A stretch of 63,479 nt of DNA, from positions 1 to 63,479 of the forward strand of contig JAEUGY010000064.1 of NCBI GenBank assembly GCA_016794625.1, in the 5' to 3' direction. A program made the translations under genes and the position numbers. Origin of the DNA: Opitutaceae bacterium. GTDB lineage: Bacteria; Verrucomicrobiota; Verrucomicrobiia; Opitutales; Opitutaceae. Below are positions 42,301-53,194 of this stretch, in pieces. Below the pieces are notes generated by a model. That model ran no database searches and was not told the origin of the DNA. It worked only from the letters and a program-made list of their open reading frames with translations. Each line of letters starts with the position of its first letter. The stretch's first letter is position 1.

Positions 42301-42453
42301 GTAGGCGACGCTGACCGTGACCACGGCGTTTTTCGTTTCCGGATACTGCCGGACGACCAAGGCCTGGATGGCCTGCCACCCGATGATGAGCAGGAACAGA
42401 TTGACGACCGTGGCGAGCACCGGTCGCCGCACAAAAAGCTCGGTGAAATTCAT
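39361..42453 (-). CDS. RND multidrug efflux permease (HAE1 type)
   Basis: A 1030-residue AcrB/MexB-superfamily permease. It has twelve hydrophobic helices, the proton-relay pair in TM4 within [14 protein letters not shown], and GFSINLLTLLAMVLAIG just before it. The porter-domain start MNFTELFVRRPVLATVVN and the C-terminal helix bundle with LITLVGLITKHGILIVEFAN match proton-driven drug or dye exporters. The periplasmic adaptor gene lies 6 nt upstream. No outer-membrane TolC-like gene is in the window. The substrate range cannot be read. Confidence 0.95.
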   Translation of the reverse strand: MNFTELFVRRPVLATVVNLFLLIIGWQAIQALVVRQYPETKNAVVTVSVAYPGASADLVRGFVTTPLEREIASADGIDYVESISRQNSATITARLRLNYDPNDALTQITAKVNRVRGELPAGSEDPVFDVSVGETTASAYVGFYSRSLEGNQITDYLTRVVQPKLSTIEGVQKAEIIGARTFAMRIWLKPDRMTALNLSASQVRAVLASNNYLSAVGQTKGSMLTINLTARTDLRSVEEFRNIVIRDRDGDQVRLRDIADVSLGAEDYNSSVKFSGETGVFVGIFVLPTANSIDVIGRVRQAMPEIKSQLPEGLEGNVVADFTEFINDSIREVMITLIEAMIIVIIVIYLFLGSFRSVVIPIVAIPLSLIGAAAVMLALGFSINLLTLLAMVLAIGLVVDDAIVVVENIHRHIEEGLSPFDAAIKGAHELVGPVIAMTITLAAVYAPVGFQSGLTGALFREFAFTLAGSVIISGFVALTLTPMMCSRILRHNPNRHGFEAFLDRTFGRLQRAYEYLLDQALNTRPAVFFVAGVVFLAIIPFFLFSKSELAPAEDSGIILMQVEAAPNATLEQTLLYADQVVAMIKKTYPNETAETFQIAGRGGSSNSAFVGWRLKPWSQRKRSAQELLVELQGKLGQVAGARSAAFLRPSLPGSIGGLPVQLVVGSTENPARVGEVAGDLLLKAMQSGQFLYGDTNLKFDQPQTEIIVDREKAAALGISMQQLGADLGSMLGGGYVNRFAIDGRAYKVTPQVTRQSRLNPDQILSYTIATSTGKLVPLSTIARLSESVQPRDLRRFQQLNAATLSFLPAPGVSQGQALEWLRAEAGRSFPQGFTLDYAGESRQFVQESGSLTGTFVLAVIVIFLVLAAQYESFRDPLIIMMSVPLSIAGAMVFLFFNFATLNIYTQVGLITLVGLITKHGILIVEFANKLQEEQGMSAREAVEHAAGVRLRPILMTTAAMVLGVLPLLSATGAGAESRFSIGLVIATGMSIGTLFTLFVVPAFYTLIAHDRRPSSKAPAPAPTHTPAHAN

Positions 42454-42459
42454 GTCGGC

Positions 42460-43584
42460 TCAGCTCTCCGCGGGTTTCGGGGCCGGGTTGTTGTCCGGCA
42501 GGATCGAGTTGTCGACCTTCACCGGCGAGCCGTTGCGCAGCTTCATCTGACCGGCGACGACCACTGTCTCGCCCGGCTGGAGCCCCTTGAGGATGCTCAC
42601 CTGATCCCCGCGCCGAGGACCAGCCTGTACGAAGCGCTGCCGCGCGACCGACTGGGGGCCGGCGGGGGTGGTTTCCGTGACCACCACGTACACGGAGTCG
42701 CCGTACGGACTGTAGGTGATGGCGGAGGAGGGCAGGACGAGCACCTCCCGTTGGCCCGGCAGCACCACATCGACCCGGCCGAACATGCCGGGACGAAGCT
42801 CTTCGTTCCGGTTGGGGAAAACCGCGCGCACCCGCACATTGCGGGTCTCGTCATTGACCCGGGCGCTGGTGGCTTCGACCAGCCCCTCGAACCGGCGCGG
42901 AGCGAAGGCATCGACGGCGAGGTGGACGGCGAGACCGGCGCTGAGCAACGGGATGTCCTGCTGAGGCAGGCCGAAGTCGGCGTAGATGGGATCGACCGCT
43001 TCGAGGGAGACGATGGCGTCGCCCTTGTTCAGAAACTGACCGAGGTTGACCTCGCGCAGCCCGAGCCGGCCGGAGAACGGAGCGATGATGCGCTTTTTGG
43101 CGAGGGTGGCCTGCAGAACGGCGAGGGCGGCCTGACTTTGGGCGGCGGCGGCTTCAGCGGCGTCGACATCGGCCTGGGTGTTGGAGGTTTGGGTCCGCAG
43201 CTCGTGCGCCCGGTTGAGGTTGACCGCGGCCAGCTTTGCCTGGGCCTCGAGCCCGGCGAGCTGGGCCGTTTCGGTGCTCAAGTCCAGTTCGACCAACACG
43301 TCGCCCTCCTTCACCTTGGCGCCGGACTCGAATCCGATGCGGACGATGCGGCCCTCGATTTCGCTGCGAACGACGATCCCCTGATAACTTTGCAGGGAGG
43401 CGACGGCATCAAGGGTGTTGGCCCATGTTTCCTTGCTCGGTGCCAGCGCGGCGACCACGACCGGCGGCGGCCGCCGGCCGGCCGCGGCGGCCCGTGCCGC
43501 CTTGATCGTGTAGGCCTTGTATCCGAAGATGGAGCCGAACAAGGCCACCACCACGAGAGCGACAAGCAGGAAGCGAATTTTCAT
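42460..43584 (-). CDS. Periplasmic adaptor (membrane-fusion protein) of an RND efflux pump
   Basis: About 374 residues from the ATG at 43584, which opens onto an N-terminal membrane anchor (MKIRFLLVALVVVALFGSIFGYK). Family segments are the lipoyl strand GRIVRIGFESGAKVKEGDVLVELD (split GFESGAKVKEGDVLVELD), a coiled-coil hairpin (about 90-155), KKRIIAPFSGRLGLREVNLGQFL for the second lipoyl half (split APFSGRLGLREVNLGQFL), and the barrel region with RPGMFGRVDVVLPGQREVLVLP. The hairpin is short, so a long partner channel or stacking is implied. It is transcribed with the permease, 6 nt upstream. An earlier in-frame ATG would add 11 residues. Confidence 0.93.
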   Translation of the reverse strand: MKIRFLLVALVVVALFGSIFGYKAYTIKAARAAAAGRRPPPVVVAALAPSKETWANTLDAVASLQSYQGIVVRSEIEGRIVRIGFESGAKVKEGDVLVELDLSTETAQLAGLEAQAKLAAVNLNRAHELRTQTSNTQADVDAAEAAAAQSQAALAVLQATLAKKRIIAPFSGRLGLREVNLGQFLNKGDAIVSLEAVDPIYADFGLPQQDIPLLSAGLAVHLAVDAFAPRRFEGLVEATSARVNDETRNVRVRAVFPNRNEELRPGMFGRVDVVLPGQREVLVLPSSAITYSPYGDSVYVVVTETTPAGPQSVARQRFVQAGPRRGDQVSILKGLQPGETVVVAGQMKLRNGSPVKVDNSILPDNNPAPKPAES

Positions 43585-43805
43585 AGCGGCCGCAGAAGTG
43601 CGAGAGGTGGATTTCAATCAGTCTGCGGAAAGGTTGCGACTCGTAATTTTCCCCGACCCAGGACGGAGGCTCGGGTTCCGGTCGGGACGGAGTTCGCGGC
43701 CAAGGGTGGTCGGTTCCGCGCAAAAGGTGCACAGGCACCGAGGGAAGCGGCCTTCCGGCAGCTGCGCGTGCGCGTCAATCTATGTGCGATGTGAGATCGG
43801 CCTCC

Positions 43806-43962
43806 GTTGGAGGTGGGGTCGACGACCCCGCGGAATTGGCGTTGCGTGAAGAAATCGGACGACGGAAGCGGGACCTGCGGGTCCCGTCGCGGCCTCAACG
43901 AGGCCACCTCCAACGGCAACCATGGCGTTTTCGCGGGGTCGGCGACCCCGCCTACAACGGCA
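43806..43962. repeat. Family B repeat in reverse orientation, with an extra hairpin arm
   Basis: At 43806-43914 a complete element runs from GTTGGAGGTGGGGTCG to CCACCTCCAAC, with the three hairpins in the reverse order of the copy at 28061-28167. A separate GGGGTCGGCGACCCC arm followed by CCTACAAC lies at 43933-43961. It fills part of the 658-nt gap 43585-44242. The rest of that gap shows no recognisable gene or RNA. Confidence 0.7.
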
Positions 43963-44242
43963 GGGGAGGGCTTCGTTTCGCACTCCTTCGAGTCTCGTCT
44001 TGATATGGCGCGCGGGCCACGCGCGCGACAAACCAACGGGATGTGTCTTCGTGGCCGTACGGCGGTAAAGAAGAGGCGCTCTCAACGCTTATGGCTTGCG
44101 GAAGTGGATTCCACTCGGGAATAATAATGGAGACGCGATCCCGTAACTGCCTTCAGTAAAATCAGTTAACGCAATGCTAGGCAAAATGCCGAGTCTCCTT
44201 CGATTTTCCGGCCGCGATTCGTGCCGAAAACTCGATAAACTT

Positions 44243-45478
44243 ATGTGTAGGTTGCTGCATTCCTTTGCTTTGCTTGGTTTGGCGTTCGCGGCTCCTTTTG
44301 CGCTGAGCGCGGAAGAGCCGGCGTCTCGAATCGGACCTCGGGTGGGCCTGGACGTATCGGTCGGCGCCGCGGCCGGCGTGCGCGGCGGTGCTGCGCGCGG
44401 GGAGTCGTTGCACGGGTTGGCCCTGGGCTACGTCGATGGCGCGGTGAGGTCCAAATCCAGCGGTCTTGGTTTCGCCTATTTTGGCAGCGTGCTGGCGCTG
44501 GAGGGTAGGGGCCCGACCGGGCGGTTCCTGGGAGATTTCCTGGCCGCGAGCCACAGCGAGGGCTTTGAGAGCGTGCGGTTGTACTCGTGGTGGGCCGAGG
44601 TGACTGCCGAAACCTGGTCGCTGCGCGCGGGCGCGTTGCTGGCGGACGAGGAGTTTCTTGGCACCGAGGCGGGCGGGGCGCTCATCAACTCCGCGTTCGG
44701 CTGGCCCGCGTTTGTTTCCGGCAACACCGTCAACACGGGTCCGGCCTTTTTTGCCGCCGCGCCGGGAGCGCGTCTGGCCTGGGCGCCGACCCCGGCCCTG
44801 TCCTGGCAGACGGGTATTTATGATGGAGACTCCTTCGATTCCGCCGAAGGCGATGCGTCGGTGAATCGCGACGGCCTGCATCTGAAGCTGGGCGGCCGCC
44901 AGGGCTGTTTTCTCATCACCCAACTGGCGTTTGCTCCCGAAAACCAACCTTGGCGGGGTTATGCCGGAGCGTGGTGGCACACGGGTGATTTTTCCGACGT
45001 GCTGCGGGACGAGCAGGGCGAACCCTTTGCGGAGTCCGGTCGCGATCCCCGCGTCCATGATGGCACGGGTGGCTTGTTTCTGGCGATCGAGCGCACGTGG
45101 GGCGGCGAACCGGGAAAGCCGGGAACGGTGGATACGCACGTGCGTGTCGGCACCTCCCCGGAGAACCGCAGCACCGTGGCTTGGGCCGCCGATGTGGCGT
45201 TCGCCTGGCGCGGCCCGCTGCCGTCCCGTTCCGACGATGTGTTTGCGGTCGGTCTGACCGAGGCGCGCTTCAGCGATGATCTGGTGCGGGCCACGCGCCT
45301 GCAGGCTCCGGATGATCCTCCGCTCGATTACGAACGCGTGCTGGAAGTGAGCTATACCTGGAAGATCAACGACCGGTACACCCTCCAGCCCGATTTGCAG
45401 TGGGCCCGCCATCCGGGCGGCAGCGCGGCCCTGCGCGACTCCCTGACTGTGCTGGTCCGTTTCGGCGCTTCCTTCTGA
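44243..45478 (+). CDS. OprB-type carbohydrate porin
   Basis: A 411-residue protein starting at the ATG that opens a signal peptide (MCRLLHSFALLGLAFAAPFALSAEE); an earlier in-frame ATG at 44174 would add 23 polar residues and is unlikely. The rest is a beta-barrel with segments matching the OprB family: LRAGALLADEEFL, ALINSAFGWP, SWQTGIYDGDSFDS, RGYAGAWWHTGDF, VGLTEARFS and the final EVSYTWKINDRYTLQPDLQWARHPGG, read in two parts (VSYTWKINDRYTLQPDLQ and WARHPGG). The C-terminal residue is Phe. Members pass small sugars across the outer membrane. It is convergent with the MdtC-like gene, only 7 nt apart. Confidence 0.88.
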   Translation: MCRLLHSFALLGLAFAAPFALSAEEPASRIGPRVGLDVSVGAAAGVRGGAARGESLHGLALGYVDGAVRSKSSGLGFAYFGSVLALEGRGPTGRFLGDFLAASHSEGFESVRLYSWWAEVTAETWSLRAGALLADEEFLGTEAGGALINSAFGWPAFVSGNTVNTGPAFFAAAPGARLAWAPTPALSWQTGIYDGDSFDSAEGDASVNRDGLHLKLGGRQGCFLITQLAFAPENQPWRGYAGAWWHTGDFSDVLRDEQGEPFAESGRDPRVHDGTGGLFLAIERTWGGEPGKPGTVDTHVRVGTSPENRSTVAWAADVAFAWRGPLPSRSDDVFAVGLTEARFSDDLVRATRLQAPDDPPLDYERVLEVSYTWKINDRYTLQPDLQWARHPGGSAALRDSLTVLVRFGASF

Positions 45479-45485
45479 ACGCGGT

Positions 45486-48400
45486 TTACGCTTCTTCAGA
45501 TAAGGGCTTGCTTGGTTCGTCCCCGGCCGCGGGGCGGCCGCGCAGCCAGCGCAACTTGTCCATCCAGAGGTAAACCACGGGCACGGAGTAGAGCGTGAGC
45601 AATTGGCTCACGACGAGACCTCCGACGATGGCCAGACCGAGCGGACGGCGCATCTCCACGCCTTCGCCGGTGGCCAGCACCAGCGGCAGGGCCCCGAGCA
45701 AGGCGGCCAGATTCGTCATGAGGATCGGTCGCAGGCGCATCCGGGCCGCCTCGTAGATCGCGGCGCGGGGCGCGAGCCCGCCGCGGCGCTCCGCGTCGAG
45801 GGCAAAGTCGATCATGAGGATGGCATTTTTCATCACGATGCCGATGAGCAGAAACAATCCGAGCAGCGCGATGAGCGTGAACTCCGTGCCGGTGAGGCGG
45901 AGCGCCAGCAGCGCGCCGAGTCCGGCGGAGGGCAGGGTGGAAAGGATGGTGATGGGATGGATGGTGCTCTCGTAGAGAATGCCGAGGACGAGGTAGACGG
46001 CCACGAGCACGCCGAGGATGAGCAACGGCTGGTTCTGCAGCGTGCGCTGAAACGTCTGCGCCGTGCCGGCCAGCCGGCCGAGCACCTCGGTCGGCAGCAT
46101 GATTGTCGCCATTGCGCGGTCGATCGCCGCCAGCGCCTCCTCCAGCGAGACGCCCGGTGCGAGGGAAAACCCCACGTTCATCGAAGCGAACTGCCCGGAG
46201 TGCCGGACCCGGTCGTCGATCAGGGAATAGTCGTACCGGGTGAACGCGGAGAGCGGCACGCGCGTGCCGTTCGCACCGATGACCTGAACCTGGTCGAGCA
46301 CCACCGGGTCCTCCGTGTATTGGGGCTCCAACTCCATGACCACGCGGTATTGATTCAAGGTGTCGTAGAGGGTCGACACCTGGCGTTGGCTGAAAGAACT
46401 GTTGAGGACTTGAGTCACCATGCGCATGTCCACGCCGAGGCGCCGGGCGGCTTCGCGGTCGATGTGCAGCATCACTTGCTTCGTGCCCCGGTCGGAGGGA
46501 CCGTCGACATCGACCAGCTCGGGCAAATCCTGGAGCGCGCGCGAAACCTTCGGCCCCCACTCCCGGAGCAAGGAGAGTTCGCTCGCCAGCAGTGAAAAGT
46601 CGTACGATCCGGCTTCGGAGGTGCGCGGCATTTCAATGTCCTGGGCCACGCCCATCCACATGGCGCCACCCGCCACCAGCGGCATTTTTTCGCGCAGGCG
46701 GTTGACCACTTCGGTGGCGGACACCCCTCGCTCCGACAGTGGTTTGAGCCGGATCATGATGCGGGCATTGCTCGTGCCGTTCGCACCTCCACTCGACCCA
46801 ATGACGTCGCGCACCGCGGGATCCTCCAGAATCAGGCGCCGGTAGATCTCGATCTTGGGCTGCATGACTTGGAAGGAAAAGCCGTCGTCACCCCGGACAA
46901 AGCCCTGCAGCTGGCCGGTGTCCTGCTGCGGGAGGAAGCCCTTGGGGATGCGGATGTAAAGGCTCACATTGAGGGCGATCGTTCCGAGCAGCAGCAGCAA
47001 CGTGAGCGTCGCGTGCCGCAGCACCCAGTCGAGCGACCGGGCGTAGGCGTGGCGCACGGTGTTGAAGGCGGCGTCGGTGGCCCGGTGCAAGCGGCTCTGG
47101 ACCCCGACCCCGGGGCGGCGCAGCCACCGGGCGCACAGGCTTGGGGTCAGGGTGAGGGACACGCCCAGTGAGACCAGCATGGCCGCGGCGAGGGTGATGG
47201 AGAACTCGCGGAAGAGCCGTTCGACCAGCCCGCCCATGAACAGGATGGAAACGAAGACGGCGACGAGCGACAGGTTCATGGCCAGCAAGGTGAACCCCAC
47301 CTCGGCCGAACCCTTCATTGCAGCGCGCAACGGCGAGAGCCCGCGTTCGATGTGGCGCGAAATGTTTTCGAGCACCACGATGGCATCGTCCACCACCAGC
47401 CCGGCCGCGACGATCAGGGCCATGAGCGACAGGTTGTTGAGCGAAAAGCCGTAGAGGTACATGATCGCGAACGTGCCGATCAGGGAAACCGGAATGGCCA
47501 GGCTGGGGATGAGGGCCGCCCGTGCGCTGCCGAGGAAGAACAGCACCACCAGCATGACGAGTCCGGCGGAGACGAGCAGGGTCAGCTGGGCCTCGCGCAA
47601 GGTCGCGCGGATGCCGGGTGAGCGGTCCATCACCACCTCCAGGTCCGCATCGGCCGGCAGCAGGGCGCGCAGTGCGGGCAGCTGGGCGTTGATCGCATCG
47701 ATCGTGGCGATGATGTTGGCGCCGGGCTGGCGGCTGACCATGAGCAGCACGGCGGGACGCTGATTGTGAAAGCCGCTGCTGTAGCGATCCTCGACCGAGT
47801 CGGTGACCCGCGCCACGTCGCGCAGTCGCACGGGTGCTCCGTCGCGGTAACGGATGACGAGCGGCAGGTACTCCTCCGCGCGGCGGAGCTGGTCGCTGGT
47901 CTGGACCTGCCACATGCGTTCGCCCGTTTCCACGGTGCCGCGCGGCCGGACCGAGTTGGTTTCGGAGATGGCCCGCCGGACCTCGTCGAGGGCGATGCCG
48001 TAGTGCGCCAGCGCGTGCGGATTGAGCTGCACGCGCACGGCGGGCAGCGAGCTGCCGCCGACCGAGACCTCGCCCACGCCGGCAATTTGAGAAAGCTTCT
48101 GGGCCAGGATGGAGGCGGCGCTGTCATACAGCACCCCCGGTGCGAGGTTCGGCGAGCTGAGCGCCAGCGCCATGATCGGCGCCTGCGAGGGATTGACCTT
48201 CCGATAGGTGGGATTGCCCGGCATGCCGGCCGGCAACTGGCCGCGCGCGGCGTTGATGGCGGCCTGCACGTCCCGGGCGGCGGCATCGATGTCGCGGTCG
48301 AGGCTGAACTCGAGCGTCACCGACGTGGTCCCCTGTCCGCTCATCGAGGAGATCGCGGCCACGCCCGCGATGCTGCCGAGCGCGCGCTCCAGCGGAGTGG

Positions 48401-48590
48401 CCACGCTCGCCGCCATGGTTTCCGGACTGGCGCCGGGCAGCGAGGCGCTGACGCGGATGGTTGGGAAATCGACCTGCGGCAGCGGCGCGACCGGCAGCAA
48501 CCCGTAGGCCAGGGCGCCGACCAGCACCAGCGCCACCGCCAGCAGGATGCTGGCGACCGGGCGGCGGACGAACGGCCGGGACAGGTTCAT
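45486..48590 (-). CDS. mdtC: RND efflux permease, MdtC-like
   Basis: A 1034-residue permease with start [17 protein letters not shown]. The TM4 proton pair lies in [15 protein letters not shown], and [17 protein letters not shown] precedes it. The late region [17 protein letters not shown] and [24 protein letters not shown] matches MdtC-type partners of heterotrimeric pumps. Its start overlaps the stop of the second RND gene by 4 nt, so the two permeases and the adaptor form an mdtABC-like operon. The name is by similarity of arrangement and is not verified. The substrate is unknown. Confidence 0.9.
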   Translation of the reverse strand: MNLSRPFVRRPVASILLAVALVLVGALAYGLLPVAPLPQVDFPTIRVSASLPGASPETMAASVATPLERALGSIAGVAAISSMSGQGTTSVTLEFSLDRDIDAAARDVQAAINAARGQLPAGMPGNPTYRKVNPSQAPIMALALSSPNLAPGVLYDSAASILAQKLSQIAGVGEVSVGGSSLPAVRVQLNPHALAHYGIALDEVRRAISETNSVRPRGTVETGERMWQVQTSDQLRRAEEYLPLVIRYRDGAPVRLRDVARVTDSVEDRYSSGFHNQRPAVLLMVSRQPGANIIATIDAINAQLPALRALLPADADLEVVMDRSPGIRATLREAQLTLLVSAGLVMLVVLFFLGSARAALIPSLAIPVSLIGTFAIMYLYGFSLNNLSLMALIVAAGLVVDDAIVVLENISRHIERGLSPLRAAMKGSAEVGFTLLAMNLSLVAVFVSILFMGGLVERLFREFSITLAAAMLVSLGVSLTLTPSLCARWLRRPGVGVQSRLHRATDAAFNTVRHAYARSLDWVLRHATLTLLLLLGTIALNVSLYIRIPKGFLPQQDTGQLQGFVRGDDGFSFQVMQPKIEIYRRLILEDPAVRDVIGSSGGANGTSNARIMIRLKPLSERGVSATEVVNRLREKMPLVAGGAMWMGVAQDIEMPRTSEAGSYDFSLLASELSLLREWGPKVSRALQDLPELVDVDGPSDRGTKQVMLHIDREAARRLGVDMRMVTQVLNSSFSQRQVSTLYDTLNQYRVVMELEPQYTEDPVVLDQVQVIGANGTRVPLSAFTRYDYSLIDDRVRHSGQFASMNVGFSLAPGVSLEEALAAIDRAMATIMLPTEVLGRLAGTAQTFQRTLQNQPLLILGVLVAVYLVLGILYESTIHPITILSTLPSAGLGALLALRLTGTEFTLIALLGLFLLIGIVMKNAILMIDFALDAERRGGLAPRAAIYEAARMRLRPILMTNLAALLGALPLVLATGEGVEMRRPLGLAIVGGLVVSQLLTLYSVPVVYLWMDKLRWLRGRPAAGDEPSKPLSEEA

Positions 48591-51500
48591 GCGGAAGGGG
48601 CGACGACGGCGGCGGGCGCCGTCCGGGGGACGCGCACGCGCCGGCGCGAGAGCCGGTCGAAGAAGAGATAGACGACCGGCGTGGTGAACAGCGTGAGCAC
48701 CTGACTGACGAGCAGCCCGCCGACCATGACCAGTCCGAGCGGTTGCCGCAGCTCCGCGCCCGAACCTGAGGCGAGCATGAGCGGCAAGGCGCCGAAGAGT
48801 GCCGCCAGCGTGGTCATGAGGATGGGGCGAAACCGCAGCAGGGCCGCCTGGTGGATCGCTTCCCGCGGGGACAGACCCTGGTGCCGCTCAGCCTCGAGGG
48901 CGAAGTCGATCATCATGATCCCGTTCTTCTTCACCAGGCCGATGAGCAGAATGATGCCAATGATGGCGATCATGTCCAGGGGCTGGCCGGTGAGGTGCAG
49001 CGCCAGCAGCGCGCCGAGCGTGGCCGAGGGCAGGGTGGAAAGAATGGTGATCGGGTGGATACTGCTCTCGTAGAGGATGCCGAGCACGATGTACATCGTC
49101 ACCACCGCGGCGAGCACGAGGAAGAGCGTGCTCGAGAGCGAGGAACGGAACGCATGCGCGGCCCCCTGGAACTGCATCTCGATCGCCTCGGGAAGCTCCA
49201 GCTCGGCGGCGGCGCGCTCGATCGCGGCAACCGCCTCGCCGAGCGAGGCGCCGGCGCCGAGATTGAACGAAACGGTCACCGCCGGGAACTGGCCCACGTG
49301 GTTGATGAGCAGGGCGGCGGAGCGCTCGGTCACCCGGGCGATGCTGGCGAGCGGGACCGGGCGGCCGGAACCGGACTCGACGAACACGGACTCCAGGGCC
49401 GACGGGCCCGCAGCCATGCGGGGATCCGCCTCGAGCACCACCCGGTATTGGCTGGCCTGGGTGAAGAGCGTGGAGATCTGGCGCTGGCCGAACGCGCTGT
49501 AGAGGGCGTCGTCGATGTCGGCGACGCTGATGCCGAGCCGGCTGGCGGCGTCGCGATCAATTTCAATGTACGCCTGCAATCCCTCGTTCTGGAGGTCGCT
49601 GGCGACATCGGACAATTCCGGCTGATCCTGGAGGTGCGCCACCAGACGAGGCACCCACTCGTTGAGGACGGTCCCGTCGGGAGAGGTGAGCGTGAATTGA
49701 AACTGCGTGCGGCTCACCCGGTCTTCGATCGTGAGCTCCTGCACCGGTTGCAGGTAGAGGGAGATGCCCGCGACCTCGTGGGCCGCATCGCGCAGCCGGT
49801 CGATGATTTCGGCGGCCCTCTCCTTGCGCTCTCCGTGCGGCTTGAGGTTGATCAGCATGCGTCCGCTGTTGAGCGTCGAGTTGGTGCCGTCGACCCCGAT
49901 GAAGGAGGAAAGACTGACCACCGCCGGATCCTGGAGGATCCGGGCCGCAAGCGCCTGCTGCCGCTCGGCCATGGCGGTGAAGGAGATCGATTGCGGCGCC
50001 TCGGTCACCGCCTGGATGGCGGCGTTGTCCTGCACGGGGAAAAAGCCTTTCGGCACCGTCAGGTAGAGCGCCGCCGTCAGGGCGAGCGTGGCGAGGGTTG
50101 CCACCAGGGCGAGCCGCTGGTGCAGCAGCACCCAGTCGAGCCAGCGTCCGTAGCGGGTGATGATGCGGTCAAGCAGGCCGGGGGCCCCGTGGGCGACGGC
50201 GTGGGGCGGCAGCATGCGCGCACACATCATCGGGGTCAGGGTCAGCGAGACCACGAGCGAGATGAGGATGGAGACGGCCAGCGTGATGGCGAACTCGTGG
50301 AAAAGCCGGCCCACGACGTCGCCCATGAACAACAGCGGGATGAGTACCGCGATGAGGGAGATGGTGAGCGACACCAGGGTGAAGCCGATCTGGGAGGCGC
50401 CCTTCAGTGCGGCCTCCATGGGGGAGGCGCCCTGCTCGCGATAGCGCGCGATATTCTCCACCATGACGATGGCATCATCGACCACAAAGCCGGTGGCGAT
50501 GGTCAGCGCCATCAACGTCAGGATGTTCAGCGAGTAGCCGGCCAGGTGCATGACCCCGAAGGTGCCGATCAGCGAAAGCGGCACCGCGATCGAAGGAATG
50601 ATGGTGGCGGCGAAGTTGCGCAGGAAGGCAAAGGTCACGAGCACGACCAGCCCGATGGCGAAGATCAGCTCATGCTGCACGTCGCGGACCGAGGCCCGGA
50701 TGCTCAGCGTGCGGTCGGTTAGGACGTTCAGGTCCACCGCGGCGGGCAGGCTGGCGGAGAGCTGCGGCAGCAGCGCCCGCACCCGGTCCACCACCTCGAT
50801 CACATTGGCCCCGGGCTGGCGCTGGACATTGACCAGCACGGCCGGCAGCTCGTTCGACCAGGCGGCGAGCCGGCGATCCTCGGCGGCGCTCACGATCGTG
50901 GCCACGTCGCCCAGCCGCAGCGGCGCACCGTCGCGCCAGGCGAGCACCAGGCTCCGGTACTCCTCGACCGACCGCAGCTGGTCGTTCGCATCCATCAGGA
51001 TATTACGCGTCGGCCCGTCGAAGCTGCCCTTGGGCTGGTTGACGCTGGCGGCGTTGATCGCCGCCCGGACATCGGCGAGGTTGAGGCCGCGACTGGCCAG
51101 CTCGGCGAGATTGACCTGGATGCGCACCGCCGGACGCTGGCCACCGGCGAGGCTCACCATGCCGACGCCGGGCAGCTGGGCCAGTTTCTGCGCGATGCGC
51201 GTGTCGACCAGGTCGTGCACCCGCGGCAGGGGCAGGCTGTTCGAGGTGACCGCCAGGGTGATGATCGGCGTGTCGGCGGGGTTGACCTTGCGGTAGACCG
51301 GCGGCGTCGGCAGGTCGTTCGGCAGCAGATTGCTCGCGGCGTTGATTGCGGCCTGCACCTCCTGCTCGGCCACCCCCATGGAGATTTCGAGGGCGAACTG
51401 CAGGGTGATGACCGAGGCGCCGCCCGAACTCGTCGACGACATCTGGTTCATGCCCGGGATCTGGCCGAAGCGCCGCTCGAGCGGCGCGGTGATCGCGCTG

Positions 51501-51679
51501 GCGGTGACCCGCGGACTTGCGCCCGGATAGAAGGTGAAGACCTGGATCGTGGGGTAATCCACCTCGGGCAGGGCGGCCACGGGGAGCAGCCGGTACGCGA
51601 GGATGCCGGACAGCAGCAAGGCCACCATCAGCAACGTGGTGGCGACCGGGCGGAGGATGAACGGACGTGAAGGATTCAT
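48587..51679 (-). CDS. mdtB: RND efflux permease, MdtB-like
   Basis: A 1030-residue permease with start [25 protein letters not shown], read as [17 protein letters not shown]; the TM4 proton pair is in [17 protein letters not shown], preceded by [17 protein letters not shown]. The C-terminal half has [24 protein letters not shown], quoted in part as [16 protein letters not shown]. It is paired with the MdtC-like permease by a 4-nt overlap downstream and with the adaptor by a 4-nt overlap upstream. The two permeases are diverged copies of one ancestor, as in MdtB/MdtC, which assemble as a heterotrimer. Confidence 0.9.
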   Translation of the reverse strand: MNPSRPFILRPVATTLLMVALLLSGILAYRLLPVAALPEVDYPTIQVFTFYPGASPRVTASAITAPLERRFGQIPGMNQMSSTSSGGASVITLQFALEISMGVAEQEVQAAINAASNLLPNDLPTPPVYRKVNPADTPIITLAVTSNSLPLPRVHDLVDTRIAQKLAQLPGVGMVSLAGGQRPAVRIQVNLAELASRGLNLADVRAAINAASVNQPKGSFDGPTRNILMDANDQLRSVEEYRSLVLAWRDGAPLRLGDVATIVSAAEDRRLAAWSNELPAVLVNVQRQPGANVIEVVDRVRALLPQLSASLPAAVDLNVLTDRTLSIRASVRDVQHELIFAIGLVVLVTFAFLRNFAATIIPSIAVPLSLIGTFGVMHLAGYSLNILTLMALTIATGFVVDDAIVMVENIARYREQGASPMEAALKGASQIGFTLVSLTISLIAVLIPLLFMGDVVGRLFHEFAITLAVSILISLVVSLTLTPMMCARMLPPHAVAHGAPGLLDRIITRYGRWLDWVLLHQRLALVATLATLALTAALYLTVPKGFFPVQDNAAIQAVTEAPQSISFTAMAERQQALAARILQDPAVVSLSSFIGVDGTNSTLNSGRMLINLKPHGERKERAAEIIDRLRDAAHEVAGISLYLQPVQELTIEDRVSRTQFQFTLTSPDGTVLNEWVPRLVAHLQDQPELSDVASDLQNEGLQAYIEIDRDAASRLGISVADIDDALYSAFGQRQISTLFTQASQYRVVLEADPRMAAGPSALESVFVESGSGRPVPLASIARVTERSAALLINHVGQFPAVTVSFNLGAGASLGEAVAAIERAAAELELPEAIEMQFQGAAHAFRSSLSSTLFLVLAAVVTMYIVLGILYESSIHPITILSTLPSATLGALLALHLTGQPLDMIAIIGIILLIGLVKKNGIMMIDFALEAERHQGLSPREAIHQAALLRFRPILMTTLAALFGALPLMLASGSGAELRQPLGLVMVGGLLVSQVLTLFTTPVVYLFFDRLSRRRVRVPRTAPAAVVAPSA

Positions 51680-52893
51680 TTCCCGCGCGGGGTCCGGTTC
51701 GAGGGAGAGGCGGGCGGCGGGGCGGGCGCGGAGTCGCCCGTGACCACGATCACGCTCCGGCCTTCCCGGAGACGGTCCAGGCCCTCGAGGACCACCTGGT
51801 CACCCGCCTGCAGACCCTTCGTGACAGACTGGAGCAAACCATCGGCCGGACCGAGCACGAGGTCCCGCACCACCGATTTGTTCTCGGCGTTGACGATGTA
51901 GACGTAGGTGCCGCGCGAACCGTACTGCACGGCGGCCGAGGGAATCACGAGTGCGTCCGGCACCGTGCTGACCCGCAGGCGGACATTGACGAATTGATTG
52001 GGGAAGAGCCGCTCGTCCTCGTTGGCGAACTCGGCCTTCAAACGTAGTGTGCCCGTGGCGACGTCGATTTGATTGTCGACCGTCTTGAGCACCCCGGAGG
52101 CGAGCCGCAGCTGTTCGCTCCGATCCCAGGCCTCGACCACCAGGACCTCGCCGGCGCGCAACGGTTCGAGCACCTTTTGCAGATCGACCTCGGGCACGGT
52201 GAACAGCACGGAGATCGGCTGCGTTTGCGTGATGACGACCAGCCCGCCGGCCTCGCCCGCCCGAATCAGGTTGCCGGCGTCGACCTGACGCAGCCCGAGC
52301 CGGCCGGCGATCGGAGCCTCGATGCGCGTGTAGCTCAGCTGCAGCCGGGCAGTGTCCACTTGGGCCTGGAACGAGGCGAGGGCGCCTTCCCGTTCCGCGA
52401 CGAGCGCCTGCTGCAGTTCCAGTTCCTGCAGGGTCAGCAGGTTTTTCTCGAAGAGCTGTTCATACCGCTGCAAATCGCTGCGGGCCGTCTGGACCTGCGC
52501 GAGGTTCTGCCGCTGCTGCCCCTCGGCTTGGGAGAGACGGATCTGGTAGGTGCTCGGATCGATTTCTGCCAGGAGCTGACCCTTCTCCACCCGCTGACCC
52601 TCCTCGAACGTAACGCGTAACAGTTGCCCTTCGACCCGGCTGCGGACCGTCACCGTGTTCATGGGCACCACCGTTCCAATCGACTTGAGGTGCACGGAAA
52701 GAGGCTGGCGCTGCGCGACCACCACCTTGACCGGCATCGCCTGCGTGCCACGGGAGCCCCACGAAGACCGCGAGGAGGCGGCGGGAGGAGGCGCGCGGAA
52801 ACCGAAGTACCACACCGCGAGGAGAATCACCAGGGTCACGGACCCATACAGCAACCGGCGAAACCAAGGCGAGGACACGGGAGGAAGGGACAT
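51676..52893 (-). CDS. mdtA: RND periplasmic adaptor, MdtA-like
   Basis: A 405-residue adaptor. An N-terminal anchor helix (about 9-30) is followed by a Pro/Ser-rich linker, then the beta-lipoyl halves ([38 protein letters not shown]). The coiled-coil hairpin (about 125-180) begins [18 protein letters not shown], and the barrel includes [22 protein letters not shown]. It is the first gene of the mdtABC-like operon. No TolC partner is encoded nearby, so the outer-membrane channel must come from elsewhere. The divergent histidine kinase is a candidate regulator by position only. Confidence 0.92.
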   Translation of the reverse strand: MSLPPVSSPWFRRLLYGSVTLVILLAVWYFGFRAPPPAASSRSSWGSRGTQAMPVKVVVAQRQPLSVHLKSIGTVVPMNTVTVRSRVEGQLLRVTFEEGQRVEKGQLLAEIDPSTYQIRLSQAEGQQRQNLAQVQTARSDLQRYEQLFEKNLLTLQELELQQALVAEREGALASFQAQVDTARLQLSYTRIEAPIAGRLGLRQVDAGNLIRAGEAGGLVVITQTQPISVLFTVPEVDLQKVLEPLRAGEVLVVEAWDRSEQLRLASGVLKTVDNQIDVATGTLRLKAEFANEDERLFPNQFVNVRLRVSTVPDALVIPSAAVQYGSRGTYVYIVNAENKSVVRDLVLGPADGLLQSVTKGLQAGDQVVLEGLDRLREGRSVIVVTGDSAPAPPPASPSNRTPRGK

Positions 52894-53194
52894 GTTGAAA
52901 ATGAGAGGCAGAAGCTTCGAGGGGAAGTTCCCGCCCTAGAGGAGAATCGCTCATTCCGTCAGCGCAAGGCCGGCCAGAGGGAAGTGCAGTTTTTTTTCGT
53001 TCCGTCAGGGGTGCCCCTTTCCCCTCCGTTTCCGGCTGGCCGGCCTCATCTGGGCCCCCGGGTTTGCCCCTGGTAATCGGACGGTTGGAATCGCGTTTGG
53101 TCGTGGGGCCCGGTCGAGTTGGCTCGCATTTGTCGGCCTTGATCGACTTCGTCTCGGTCTTTGCCTTGAAATGCCGCTCTGTGCGACTGGGAGC
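52894..53194. other. Intergenic region between the adaptor and the histidine kinase
   Basis: A 301-nt divergent gap. Both an mdtA-like and a histidine-kinase promoter must lie here, but no clear -35/-10 pair, repeat, or operator could be supported. Confidence 0.5.

Noticed and set aside
40924..43794. A 956-codon plus-strand frame
   Set aside because: It is antisense to the RND and adaptor genes and has His/Asp-rich composition typical of shadow frames.
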